Assembly: GCA_028684405.1 (NCBI GenBank)
Contig: JAQUGA010000024.1
Span: 1 to 18,520, forward strand
DNA: 18,520 bases
DNA from: Bacteroidales bacterium
GTDB taxonomy: Bacteria > Bacteroidota > Bacteroidia > Bacteroidales > WCHB1-69
Direction of reading: 5' to 3'
Positions 7,769-16,020 of the stretch are shown here, piece after piece (position 1 is the stretch's first letter; each line of letters opens with the position of its first letter). The notes under the pieces were generated by a model. That model was not told where the DNA came from. It saw only the letters and a list, made by a program, of their open reading frames with translations, and did not search any database. The position numbers were made by a program, and so were the translations under genes.

Positions 7769-9901
7769 CTATTTCTTGCAACTCAAAGCAATCCTTTTCC
7801 GTTCAATATCCACCGAAATAATTTTGGCTGTGATTTTTTCGTTTAATTTCACATAATCATTGGGATCTTTCACAAATTCATCTGCCAATTCACTAATGTG
7901 AATAAATCCATTTTCGTGGATGCCAATGTCTACAAAAACGCCAAAAGCGGTGATGTTGGTTACAATTCCACGAACCGTCATATCTGCGGATAAATCTTTA
8001 ATGGTTTTTATGTTCGGGTCAAATTCGAAGTGTTCAAATTTTGTTCTGGGATCCAATCCTGGTTTTGCCAATTCGGACAAAATATCTCTTAATGTGGGCA
8101 TTCCAACGGTATCGGTCACGAATTCTTCGATGGGAATAGAGAGTCTTAGTGACTCATCTTTCATCAAATCTTCAATGGTACAATTTAGTTTCTTTGCCAT
8201 TTTTTCCACAATCGGGTAACTCTCAGGGTGAACAGCACTTTTGTCCAATGGATGATCCGATTCTCGAACCCGAAGAAATCCAGCCGCTTGTTCAAATGAT
8301 TTTGCTCCAAATCTGGGGACTTTCAGTAGTGCTTTGCGGTTTTTAAATGCTCCATTTTCGTTTCTATAAGCTACGATGTTTTGAGCCAAAGTAGGACCAA
8401 TTCCAGAAACATAGGATAGAAGTTCCTTGCTGGCAGTATTCAGTTCTACGCCCACTTTGTTAACACAACTTTCAACGGTTTCGGTCAAGCTCTCTTGCAA
8501 TAATTTTTGATCAACATCATGTTGATATTGTCCAACACCAATTGATTTTGGGTCTATTTTCACCAATTCAGCCAATGGATCCATAAGTCGACGTCCGATG
8601 GAAACAGATCCGCGAACCGTTACGTCATAATTTGGAAATTCTTCTCGGGCAATAGCCGAAGCAGAATAGATAGATGCGCCACTTTCGTTAACCACTACTG
8701 CCATCACGTTTCTGTCGAATTGAGTTTTTTTTACAAAATGTTCGGTTTCTCGCCCTGCGGTGCCGTTTCCTATGGCGATGGCTTCCACTTTATAGGTGGC
8801 AACCAATCTTGCTAATTTTGCTTTGGCTTGATTTCGCTCGTTTTGGGGAGGATGAGGATAAATGGTTTCGTTGTGCAACAATTTGCCTTGTGGGCTTAAA
8901 ATAACGACCTTGCATCCAGTTCTAAATCCTGGGTCGATGGCGAGTACGGTTTTTTCTCCCAAAGGAGGAGTGAGCAGTAATTGACGCATATTTTCTGCAA
9001 AAACTTCAATGGCTTTTTTATCCGCTTTCTCTTTATAATATTGTCTGATTTCATTTTCGATAGAAGGCTGAATTAATCTCTTATAAGAATCTACACATGC
9101 TTTTTCTACTTCTTTTGAAGCTGCATTGTTTGTTTTTACAAATTGTTTTTGAAGAAAATCGAGAGCTTTGTTTTCATCTGGAGCTAATTTAACTTTTAAA
9201 AAACCTTCGTTTTCGGCTCTAAAAATGGCTAAAATTCGATGGGATGCACTTTTCGAAATCGGTTCTTTAAAATCGAAATAGGCAGAATATTTATCTGCTT
9301 CTTCTTTTTTTGTTTTCACCACCGTACTGGACAAAACTCCGTCATGCATATAAAAATGGCGGATCCTAGTACGTGTGTATTGATGTTCGGAAATCCATTC
9401 AGCAATAATATCTCTCGCTCCATCCAGAGCTGCTTCGACAGATTCAACTCCTTTTTTAGGATTTACGTATTTTATAATGGTTCCTGTTAAATCAAAATCT
9501 TGTTGAGCCATTATTATTTTAGCAAGCGGCTCCAGTCCTCTTTCTTTGGCCATGGAAGCCCGAGTTTTGCGTTTGGGTTTATACGGCAAATACAAATCTT
9601 CCAATTCGAAAAGAGTACTTGCTTGTCCTATTTTTTCTTTTAGTAAATCCGTTAGAAAACCTTGTTCATCAATGCTTTTCAGAATCGTTTCTCGGCGATT
9701 CTCTAGATCTACCAGCTGTTTGTTGCGATCTCTAATGTTTCCTATTTCTACTTCGTCGAGCATGCCGCTGGCTTCTTTCCGATATCGAGCTATAAATGGA
9801 ATGGTGGCTCCCGATTCTAATAACTCCATTACGTTTTTTACCTGATTTGTTTGAAGTTTAAGTTCTTGGGCAATAGTATTGATGAAATTATGTGTATTCA
9901 T
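7769..9901 (-). CDS. tex: Tex family S1 RNA-binding transcription accessory protein
   Basis: A cytoplasmic nucleic-acid-binding protein of the Tex family, related to the eukaryotic elongation factor Spt6. At 710 residues it is slightly shorter than many Tex proteins (about 720-780) but has all the parts. These are an N-terminal helical Tex domain (1-200, with ATIPFIARYRKEASG at 32-46), a YqgF/RNase H-like domain beginning at TVLAIDPGFRTG (318-329), tandem helix-hairpin-helix motifs (about 490-560, with YVSGIGPTLAQNIV and KVPRFGAKSFEQ) and a C-terminal S1 domain (about 641-708, with GIVTNITAFGVFVDIG). It is a single-gene unit; a -7 box lies just upstream. Its exact cellular role is not settled in the literature I know. 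Confidence 0.96.
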   Translation of the reverse strand: MNTHNFINTIAQELKLQTNQVKNVMELLESGATIPFIARYRKEASGMLDEVEIGNIRDRNKQLVDLENRRETILKSIDEQGFLTDLLKEKIGQASTLFELEDLYLPYKPKRKTRASMAKERGLEPLAKIIMAQQDFDLTGTIIKYVNPKKGVESVEAALDGARDIIAEWISEHQYTRTRIRHFYMHDGVLSSTVVKTKKEEADKYSAYFDFKEPISKSASHRILAIFRAENEGFLKVKLAPDENKALDFLQKQFVKTNNAASKEVEKACVDSYKRLIQPSIENEIRQYYKEKADKKAIEVFAENMRQLLLTPPLGEKTVLAIDPGFRTGCKVVILSPQGKLLHNETIYPHPPQNERNQAKAKLARLVATYKVEAIAIGNGTAGRETEHFVKKTQFDRNVMAVVVNESGASIYSASAIAREEFPNYDVTVRGSVSIGRRLMDPLAELVKIDPKSIGVGQYQHDVDQKLLQESLTETVESCVNKVGVELNTASKELLSYVSGIGPTLAQNIVAYRNENGAFKNRKALLKVPRFGAKSFEQAAGFLRVRESDHPLDKSAVHPESYPIVEKMAKKLNCTIEDLMKDESLRLSIPIEEFVTDTVGMPTLRDILSELAKPGLDPRTKFEHFEFDPNIKTIKDLSADMTVRGIVTNITAFGVFVDIGIHENGFIHISELADEFVKDPNDYVKLNEKITAKIISVDIERKRIALSCKK

Positions 9902-9918
9902 GAGATTCTATTTTGATG

Positions 9919-9926
9919 CAAAAGTA
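9919..9926 (-). promoter_or_regulatory. Candidate -7 box for tex
   Basis: On the minus strand this reads TACTTTTG, fitting TAnnTTTG. The start codon at 9901 lies 17 bp further on, so the leader would be only about 11 nt. No TTTG is found at the -33 position, which falls in the terminator hairpin of the upstream protease gene. Confidence 0.4.
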
Positions 9927-9940
9927 AGCTATTAAATGAA

Positions 9941-9968
9941 AAAAAGCTGTCATTTACGACAGCTTTTT
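9941..9968 (-). terminator. Intrinsic terminator of the S8 protease gene
   Basis: GCTGTC and GACAGC (9946-9951, 9958-9963) form a GC-rich core with a six-base loop. It is extended by five A-T pairs on each side (stem 9941-9951 with 9958-9968). On the minus strand the hairpin is followed by a T run. It sits 20 bp past the protease stop at 9989. The flanking A and T runs would also let it work on the plus strand, where it has no obvious gene to serve. Confidence 0.85.
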
Positions 9969-9988
9969 TATAGATTGTTAGAAGTGAA

Positions 9989-12508
9989 TTATCTTACGAT
10001 ACTAAGTTTTTTAACGAGTACTTTATTATCATACATAAAACGAATGGTGTACATTCCAGTTGATAAGTTAGAAATATCAACGGATAAACCACTGTTTGTA
10101 TTTTCATTGTTGATGGTTTTCACAACTCTTCCGTTTAAATCAACGATATTAATGAGAGCTTCTTTGCGAGACTCTTCTTCAAAATTAATAAACAAGACGT
10201 TTTGTGCAGGGTTTGGATAAATATGAATGGATTGATCTGCATTTTCATCTATTTCTGTTGAGCTGCTGCCTCCAATTGAGATATCATCCACAAAGAAAAT
10301 GAAAGCATCGTTGGATACACAGTTAATTCCAATATAAATATTTTGATTTACGTAGCTTGCCAAGGAGTATTCTTTCAATGTCCATGTGTCAGGAGCTGTT
10401 TCGTATGCACCAGACGTGAGAAAAGTAGTGAAGTTTGCGGGTTGGTTTCCTGTTTTAGAAACGCCAATTTTAAATCTTTCTGCACCATATTGAGTCGTAT
10501 AAGATTTTACCCAGACTTTAAATTTCCAACTTGCATTTAATGGTTTAACTTGAGGAGAGATAAGCCAATCATTATTGGGTGGATTTGTTGCAGCAAAAGA
10601 TGCTCCTTGGCGAACTCCACCGTGAGCGTCTGCTCCAGTAGTGGCTGGTGTAGTTGCTGCTCCGTTAAATGCAATAAACGACATGGGGGTGCCACTACTT
10701 GGGAATGTAACACCATCAATGCCATACGTTGTGCTTTGGTCAACATCAACGGTGGTCCATGGTGAGAAGTTAGTAGCAAAGTTTGCACTTGATTCAAAAT
10801 CTAAAGTGAAGCTAGCACCTGCTTGAGAAACCGTAATAAATCCGGTTTTAGTTTCGGTATCACTTTGTGAGTTAGAGTTGGTTACCGTTAATGAAACATT
10901 ATAGGTGCCTGGAATGCTGTATACCACACTTGGGTTTTGAGCTGTAGATGAAGCAGGAGAAGCGCCGGAGAATGTCCAAGAACGGCTCGTAATAGTTCCT
11001 GTTCCGGGAGTTGACTGGTCGGTAAATTGAACGGTAAGAGGGGCGTTTCCTGAAGTTGGAGAAGCTGTAAACTCAGCATTTGGAGTTGTACTTCCTGCAC
11101 CTATGCAATTCAGAGCGGCAGGAACATCAATAATTCCTACGCCAGGAGCGATTGTATGAGAACCAGAAGCTAAAGGTTGAGAAGTTGTTTTTAAGCAATT
11201 GAAAATTTGTGCAGGCGTAGCACTTGAGTTTCTTGATTTAAGAAGGGCAGCTGCACCCGCTGCTACGGGACAAGACATGGATGTTCCTTGCATACCGTCA
11301 TAATTTTTATTATCAAAAGTGGAAGTTCCTGTAATTCTAAAATATTGAGATGTACAATAGGTAGTACTTAACATGTTTATGTAGGATGTTGTTTCATTAT
11401 AGAAACCACCGGGTGCCGCAATGTCAACCCAAGTACCATATTGAGAAAATGAGGATAACTTTTTGTTGTTATCTGTTGATGCTACTGCTAAAACAGAGGA
11501 ATAAGCGGCTGGATATAGTTTGGTTGTTGTGCCATCATTTCCAGCTGAAGCTAACACTACTACGTTGTTATTATAAAGCGATTGCATTTGTTGTTGTTCG
11601 GCTGTAGAACTCTGTTCACCTCCTAAAGAAAGGCTAATGACATGAACATTTTGTTGGGCAGCCCAGTTAACACCACGGGTAATAGAAGTATTGTACATAC
11701 CTCCTGAGTTATCGGCACAACGAACTCCATATAAAGTGACTCCGCCCCCAATTGAAGCAATCCCTTTTCCATTGTTATTGATGGCTCCAACTAAACCTGC
11801 ACAGTGTGTGCCGTGAGACCATTCATAAGCATAACAAAGTCCATTATTCATATCATACATTGAACAATTGGGGTTTTGTGCTACTGACGTCGGAGGTGCA
11901 GATTTTCCAGCTCCCGTTTGAACTGGATTAACTGATGCATTACATTGATTGTTGGCTGGAATGAGTAAATCTTCGTGTGCTCCCCATACGGCATTGTCAA
12001 CAATAGCGACTTTTACTGAAGAAATTCCTTTTTGGATATCCCACGCTTGTTCGGCTTTTATTTGCGTTAAATACCATTTATAGTTGCCCAAATAATATGG
12101 GTCATTTGGCGTCCATAAAGGCTCCCGTTTGTAATCCAATTCAGCATATTCGATAATATCCATTTTTGATAACTCATCAATAAATTCATCCACTTTTTGG
12201 ATTTCGTTAAATGTTACAAAGAAGATGCGCATTAATTTCGAATCATTAAAAGCAGTAAGTTCTCTGGTAACTTGAGTTACTTCATACTTGTCAATTAATT
12301 TCGTCATATTTGTCATGCTTGATAAATCAACAAAATTATTTTGATCAATTTCATAGTCGTGAGTGTAACTATCTTTTAATTTGAAAATAATGGAGCCATC
12401 TTTGGCATTCGAATGTATGGTTTGAGCATTCGAAAATTGAGATAAAAACAAACCGAATATAAGAATAAGGCTAGTTCTCAAAAACTTAAAGGGTAGTGAT
12501 TTTCTCAT
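9989..12508 (-). CDS. Secreted subtilisin-like (S8) serine protease with PKD and T9SS sorting domain
   Basis: An 839-residue exported protease. In order: a signal peptide 1-28 (cleavage likely at SNA/Q), a propeptide (about 29-130), and an S8 catalytic domain with Asp171 (AIVDNAV), His232 (SHGTHCAG), oxyanion Asn324 (SAGNDG) and Ser410 (GTSMSCP). These are followed by a PKD domain (about 477-560), a jelly-roll/choice-of-anchor-like domain (about 565-748, with DWLISPQ and FFVDDISIGG) and a type A T9SS C-terminal sorting domain (about 758-839, with IHIYPNPAQN, NGRVVK, LSTGMYTIRF). The T9SS should carry it across the outer membrane to the surface or medium. The triad is complete, so it is probably active. 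Asp lies in DNA rather than the classical D-T/S-G. Ten cysteines lie after the signal peptide, several in the long Asp-to-His segment, so disulfides are possible. It is monocistronic with its own promoter and terminator. Confidence 0.95.
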   Translation of the reverse strand: MRKSLPFKFLRTSLILIFGLFLSQFSNAQTIHSNAKDGSIIFKLKDSYTHDYEIDQNNFVDLSSMTNMTKLIDKYEVTQVTRELTAFNDSKLMRIFFVTFNEIQKVDEFIDELSKMDIIEYAELDYKREPLWTPNDPYYLGNYKWYLTQIKAEQAWDIQKGISSVKVAIVDNAVWGAHEDLLIPANNQCNASVNPVQTGAGKSAPPTSVAQNPNCSMYDMNNGLCYAYEWSHGTHCAGLVGAINNNGKGIASIGGGVTLYGVRCADNSGGMYNTSITRGVNWAAQQNVHVISLSLGGEQSSTAEQQQMQSLYNNNVVVLASAGNDGTTTKLYPAAYSSVLAVASTDNNKKLSSFSQYGTWVDIAAPGGFYNETTSYINMLSTTYCTSQYFRITGTSTFDNKNYDGMQGTSMSCPVAAGAAALLKSRNSSATPAQIFNCLKTTSQPLASGSHTIAPGVGIIDVPAALNCIGAGSTTPNAEFTASPTSGNAPLTVQFTDQSTPGTGTITSRSWTFSGASPASSTAQNPSVVYSIPGTYNVSLTVTNSNSQSDTETKTGFITVSQAGASFTLDFESSANFATNFSPWTTVDVDQSTTYGIDGVTFPSSGTPMSFIAFNGAATTPATTGADAHGGVRQGASFAATNPPNNDWLISPQVKPLNASWKFKVWVKSYTTQYGAERFKIGVSKTGNQPANFTTFLTSGAYETAPDTWTLKEYSLASYVNQNIYIGINCVSNDAFIFFVDDISIGGSSSTEIDENADQSIHIYPNPAQNVLFINFEEESRKEALINIVDLNGRVVKTINNENTNSGLSVDISNLSTGMYTIRFMYDNKVLVKKLSIVR

Positions 12509-12572
12509 TTTTTTGAGTTTTTAATGAAACATTAGATATTTGTATTATTTATTTAATTCTATAACCAATCCA

Positions 12573-12580
12573 CAAATATA
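12573..12580 (-). promoter_or_regulatory. Candidate -7 box for the S8 protease gene
   Basis: On the minus strand this reads TATATTTG, an exact TAnnTTTG match. Transcription would begin around 12566, giving a leader of about 58 nt before the ATG at 12508. A clear TTTG about 20 bp further upstream is missing. Confidence 0.45.
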
Positions 12581-12792
12581 AACCTAATTATTTAAAACAT
12601 TAAGTTTTTTTCCGAGAAAAATATCTATAAAGTATTTTTTCTAACGATTACCGATTCTGCACTTGAAAGAAAATATTTGCTAAACATCTGGTAGGTTTTT
12701 GTTTAAAAATGGTTTTTGTAGGATTCTTTTTTTTATGATTACAGGGAAAGAACAAGTTTTTTTCTCAATTCATTTTCGGAATATTCCTTTTA

Positions 12793-12826
12793 TTTGAGAT
12801 TTGTTATTGTTTTTTTTCTATATTTG
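12793..12826 (+). promoter_or_regulatory. Promoter of the eight-gene dNK-kdsB-guaD cluster
   Basis: TATATTTG at 12819-12826 fits TAnnTTTG, and TTTG at 12793-12796 lies 22 bp upstream, one base more than the usual 19-21. Initiation near 12833 leaves a leader of about 15 nt to the ATG at 12848. This supports that ATG over the upstream in-frame TTG at 12794. I find no second clear promoter within 12848-17957. Confidence 0.5.
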
Positions 12827-12847
12827 ACCGGATTAAATAAAAAAGAT

Positions 12848-13462
12848 ATGCATATAGCTGTTGCAGGGAATATTGGCTCGGGAAAGACTACATTGACAGA
12901 GCTTTTGGGAAAACATTTTAATTGGGAACCGCATTTCGAAGATGTGGACACGAATCCGTATCTCGTAAGTTTTTATGAGGACATGCAAAGATGGTCGTTT
13001 AATTTGCAGATTTATTTTCTCAACAGTCGTTTTCGTCAAATTGTGGATATTCGAAATAAGAAGAAAAACGTCATTCAAGATAGAACCATCTACGAAGATG
13101 CTTTTATTTTTGCTCCCAACCTTCATGCAATGGGATTAATGTCAAGTCGTGATTTCGAAAATTATAAATCATTGTTTGATTTGATGAACTCTTTTATTCA
13201 GCCCCCAGATCTGCTAATTTATCTGAGAGCAACAACTCCAACATTGGTAAATCAAATTCAAAAAAGGGGACGCGATTACGAAAATTCTATCCGTATCGAC
13301 TATTTGCAACATCTAAATGATAGATATGAAGAGTGGGTGACCAATTACAAGGATGGAAAATTATTAATAATCAATATAGACGAATGCAATTTTAAGGAGA
13401 AACCCGAAGATTTAGGATCTGTTATCAATCGGGTGAATGCTGAATTGTTTGGTCTGTTTTAG
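12848..13462 (+). CDS. Deoxynucleoside kinase (dCK/dGK family)
   Basis: Phosphorylates a deoxynucleoside with a nucleoside triphosphate in cytoplasmic deoxynucleotide salvage; the preferred base cannot be read from sequence. The 204-residue protein opens directly with the P-loop GNIGSGKTT (7-15). E31 in HFEDVDTNPY is a likely catalytic acid. NLQIYFLNSR (52-61) is the substrate-binding helix, DRTIYED (78-84) is the family's D-R-S/T motif, and the arginine-rich lid is KRGRDY (139-144). The reading frame extends upstream to a TTG at 12794, adding 18 hydrophobic residues. I chose the ATG at 12848 because the P-loop then falls at the usual position and the predicted transcription start lies after the TTG. 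First gene of the cluster, 9 bp before kdsB. Confidence 0.9.
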   Translation: MHIAVAGNIGSGKTTLTELLGKHFNWEPHFEDVDTNPYLVSFYEDMQRWSFNLQIYFLNSRFRQIVDIRNKKKNVIQDRTIYEDAFIFAPNLHAMGLMSSRDFENYKSLFDLMNSFIQPPDLLIYLRATTPTLVNQIQKRGRDYENSIRIDYLQHLNDRYEEWVTNYKDGKLLIINIDECNFKEKPEDLGSVINRVNAELFGLF

Positions 13463-13471
13463 AATTATCTT

Positions 13472-14236
13472 ATGCAAGCAATTGGAATTATTCCGGCACG
13501 CTACAATTCAACCCGATTTCCAGGAAAACCTTTGCATCCAATCCAGGGAGTTTCCATGATTGAAAGAGTTTATCGTCGAGCCAAACAAGCAAACTTAGTA
13601 TCACATATGGTGGTGGCTACCGACGACGAACGCATTTTTCAGCACGTTCGGCAATTTGGTGGAGAAGTATTTATGTCATCCGAAAACCATCAAAGTGGTA
13701 CCGATCGTTGTAGCGAAGTATTGGATATAGCCGAAAAAGAGTTCGGAATAACATTTGACATTGTGGTCAATATTCAAGGTGATGAGCCATTGATTGATGC
13801 CAATAATATAAATGTATTAGTTGATGGTTTTTCAAATTCCAAAATAGAAATTGCGACTTTAAAAAGGCGGATTTTTGATAAAAACGAACTGTTTTCGAAA
13901 AATGTTGTAAAAGTGATTACCGACATTCATAACAAAGCCATTTATTTTAGTCGTTACCCCCTGCCTTTTATTGCAAATACATTGGAGGATGAGTGGTTAA
14001 TACAACACGATTTTTATAAACACATTGGAATTTATGCATACCGCACTGAAATACTGCGAAAAATTACTAATTTAGCAACTTCAAATTTAGAAAATTGTGA
14101 AAAATTAGAACAACTTCGATGGATTGAAAACGGCTTCTCTATTTATGCTTTTGTAACCAATTCTGATGTCTATTCCGTTGATGTAATCGATGATGTTAAA
14201 AAAATAGAACGTTTATTAAATAATATTGTACAATGA
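13472..14236 (+). CDS. kdsB: 3-deoxy-manno-octulosonate cytidylyltransferase
   Basis: Activates Kdo with CTP to give CMP-Kdo for the inner core of lipopolysaccharide, acting in the cytoplasm. At 254 residues it is close to the normal length of about 250. Family motifs are the N-terminal nucleotide-binding IIPARYNSTRFPGKP (6-20), NHQSGTDR (72-79), NIQGDEP (100-106), FYKHIGIYAY (181-190), EQLRWIENG (213-221) and a C-terminal SVDVIDD (235-241) whose D237 is the expected metal ligand. The stop overlaps the next start by four bases (ATGA), indicating coupled translation. Its presence shows that the organism makes Kdo-containing lipopolysaccharide. Confidence 0.96.
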   Translation: MQAIGIIPARYNSTRFPGKPLHPIQGVSMIERVYRRAKQANLVSHMVVATDDERIFQHVRQFGGEVFMSSENHQSGTDRCSEVLDIAEKEFGITFDIVVNIQGDEPLIDANNINVLVDGFSNSKIEIATLKRRIFDKNELFSKNVVKVITDIHNKAIYFSRYPLPFIANTLEDEWLIQHDFYKHIGIYAYRTEILRKITNLATSNLENCEKLEQLRWIENGFSIYAFVTNSDVYSVDVIDDVKKIERLLNNIVQ

Positions 14237-15312
14237 AAATTGCCTCCAGCATCTTAAAATTGTTGATTGAAGATAATGAAGTGAGCATCCGTAATTTTGG
14301 AATGTTTTATAAAGAGCTCGAAAATGCGAGTATACACCCAATTACTAAAGATGTTAGTCCTCCATCAAAAAAAGTGATGTTTACCAGAGTCACGGGTTCA
14401 AATCCAGAAAGATTTGAGGATTTATTGGCAACCGAAAACAATATTTCGTTGGAAGAGGCCAAATCAAAGCTTCAATTGATGGTGAATGAATTTAATGATT
14501 CGCTAAAAACAAACAGAAAACTAGAGATAGAAGATTTTGCAGATATAAAATTAAATATTGATAATAGTTTTGACGTTGTTGTTAAAAAAAACCTCATTTT
14601 TGACAAAGAATACTTTTCGTTGCCTGCATTTCAAATTCAAAATAAACCAGAACCTCATGTTATGGATGAAAATAACAATATTTCAAACGAAGCTTTACCA
14701 GAAGAAGGTCTAGTTGTAAGTGCTGAAAAACAAAAAGTTGAAACCCCAGAAGTTCCACAAGATAAGAAAAAGAAAAAATCATCCTTTTTGTGGATTTTAC
14801 TTGTCTTTTTATTTATGGGTGCTCTTTTAACACTCGGATATTTATATCAAGATGATGTAATGAAAATATTTCAAGGAGAAGAAAAAGCCATCGTCGAAAA
14901 TGTTGAAGCAGATGAAGTTGAGCTGCTTGTGGAAGAGCCACAAATTGATTATGACGAAGAGGTTGCCACTCCCGAAGAAGTATATGAAGAACCGATTGTA
15001 GAAGAAATAAAACCTGTGGTGACCCATGTCGCACCGGCTCCAACGGTTGACTTGTCAAAACTTAAATATGCCCCCAAAAATGGAGAAAAATATTATGTTA
15101 TTGCAGGATCTTTCAAACGAATAAGCAATGCCGCCAACTTAGTATCTCAACTTGAAAAAAGAGGCTATAACCCTGTTGTGATGGCTGCCGATGAAAAAGG
15201 ATTGATTCGTGTAGCATACAAACCAGGATTTGAAACAGAAAGAAAAGCACGCGATTTAGCCGACGAATTGTATGAAAACAAAAATGAACTTCCCTGGATT
15301 CTTAAATACTAA
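14233..15312 (+). CDS. CCDC81-type HU domain / transmembrane / SPOR domain protein
   Basis: A 359-residue single-pass membrane protein. The N-terminal half (about 1-120) matches the paired bacterial HU-CCDC81 domains found in Bacteroidota: an early SIRNFGMFY segment, then VMFTRVTGSNPE and a second IEDFADIKLNIDNSFDVVV unit. A lysine run (178-182) precedes one membrane helix (about 185-205), so by the positive-inside rule the HU part is cytoplasmic. An acidic, Glu/Val/Pro-rich linker (about 216-262) leads to a C-terminal SPOR domain (about 284-359, with KYYVIAGSFKRISNAANLV and a RVAYKPG segment), which in known proteins binds denuded peptidoglycan at division sites. It overlaps kdsB by four bases. 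A role in cell division or envelope-nucleoid linkage is an inference from domain layout; no function is established to my knowledge. Confidence 0.85.
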   Translation: MKIASSILKLLIEDNEVSIRNFGMFYKELENASIHPITKDVSPPSKKVMFTRVTGSNPERFEDLLATENNISLEEAKSKLQLMVNEFNDSLKTNRKLEIEDFADIKLNIDNSFDVVVKKNLIFDKEYFSLPAFQIQNKPEPHVMDENNNISNEALPEEGLVVSAEKQKVETPEVPQDKKKKKSSFLWILLVFLFMGALLTLGYLYQDDVMKIFQGEEKAIVENVEADEVELLVEEPQIDYDEEVATPEEVYEEPIVEEIKPVVTHVAPAPTVDLSKLKYAPKNGEKYYVIAGSFKRISNAANLVSQLEKRGYNPVVMAADEKGLIRVAYKPGFETERKARDLADELYENKNELPWILKY

Positions 15313-15329
15313 CTATAATCGTACTTGTT

Positions 15330-16013
15330 TTGACTAAAAATAAATTACAACGATTTGAGGAGAATCTGTCTTTCCCAAATTTGTTCCAACCCAGTTATGA
15401 TGATTTGCTTGAAAAACCATTCTCACTTAAGGGAAAATGGAGAACAGACTTTTTTAAAAACAATCATCCCATTGTTCTCGAATTAGCATGTGGAAAAGGC
15501 GAATATACAGTGGGTTTAGCAAAACGCCACCCCAATGTTAATTTTATCGGCATAGATCGCCAAGGAGCCAGAGTTTGGCGTGGCTGCAAGACATCAAATG
15601 ACGAAAATTTAGTCAATGTAGCGTTTCTTAGAACTCAGATTCAATACATTGACCTTCTGTTTGCCAAAGACGAGGTGGACGAAATATGGATTACTTTTCC
15701 CGATCCACAACCCAAAAAATCTAAATTAAAGAGACGACTCACTTCCCAAAACATGCTCGAACGATATGCAAAAGTGCTCAAGCCTGATGGAATAGTGCAT
15801 CTGAAAACCGATAGTGTTTTTTTTACTGACTTTACCTTGGAGGTAATAGAAGAAAACAAGCACTTATTGCAGTTTTGCACTCATGATTTATATCACGAAT
15901 ATCCAGATATGGAAGTAGCCAGTATTCAAACATTTTACGAACAAATATGGCTGAACCAAGGCTTGAAAATCCATTATCTTAAGTTTCAGCTTCATCCATC
16001 CATGTTTAAATAG
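15330..16013 (+). CDS. trmB: tRNA (guanine-46-N7)-methyltransferase
   Basis: Methylates N7 of G46 in the tRNA variable loop using S-adenosylmethionine. The 227-residue protein has the SAM-binding motif ELACGKGEYT (51-60), the acidic NFIGIDRQGARVWRG (71-85) and the TrmB signature ITFPDPQPKKSKLKRRL (121-137). A C-terminal TFYEQIWLNQG motif is also present. The start is TTG at 15330: no ATG or GTG start fits the family's N-terminus (MTKNKLQRFEENLSFPNLFQ), and the nearest upstream in-frame stop is at 15303. It lies 17 bp after the SPOR gene and 7 bp before the next gene. Confidence 0.95.
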   Translation: MTKNKLQRFEENLSFPNLFQPSYDDLLEKPFSLKGKWRTDFFKNNHPIVLELACGKGEYTVGLAKRHPNVNFIGIDRQGARVWRGCKTSNDENLVNVAFLRTQIQYIDLLFAKDEVDEIWITFPDPQPKKSKLKRRLTSQNMLERYAKVLKPDGIVHLKTDSVFFTDFTLEVIEENKHLLQFCTHDLYHEYPDMEVASIQTFYEQIWLNQGLKIHYLKFQLHPSMFK

Positions 16014-16020
16014 AATTACA

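Larger units (their letters stand above)
12509..12847. other. Divergent intergenic region between the S8 protease gene and the dNK cluster
   Basis: About 340 bp, AT-rich with many T runs and no credible gene. It holds a minus-strand -7 box near 12573 and a plus-strand promoter at 12793-12826. The middle (about 12600-12790) shows nothing I can name. A reading frame opening with TTG at 12794 enters the kinase gene, but it starts upstream of the predicted transcription start and is not used here. Confidence 0.6.

Noticed and set aside
10537..11100. Alternative minus-strand frames within the S8 protease gene
   Set aside because: They are Leu/Gln-rich out-of-frame readings of the PKD and anchor-like domains, which are intact in the main frame; no frameshift is needed.
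11967..12008. S8 protease as an inactive homologue because Asp lies in DNA rather than D-S/T-G
   Set aside because: Asp171, His232, Asn324 and Ser410 are all present in good contexts, so the triad is complete.
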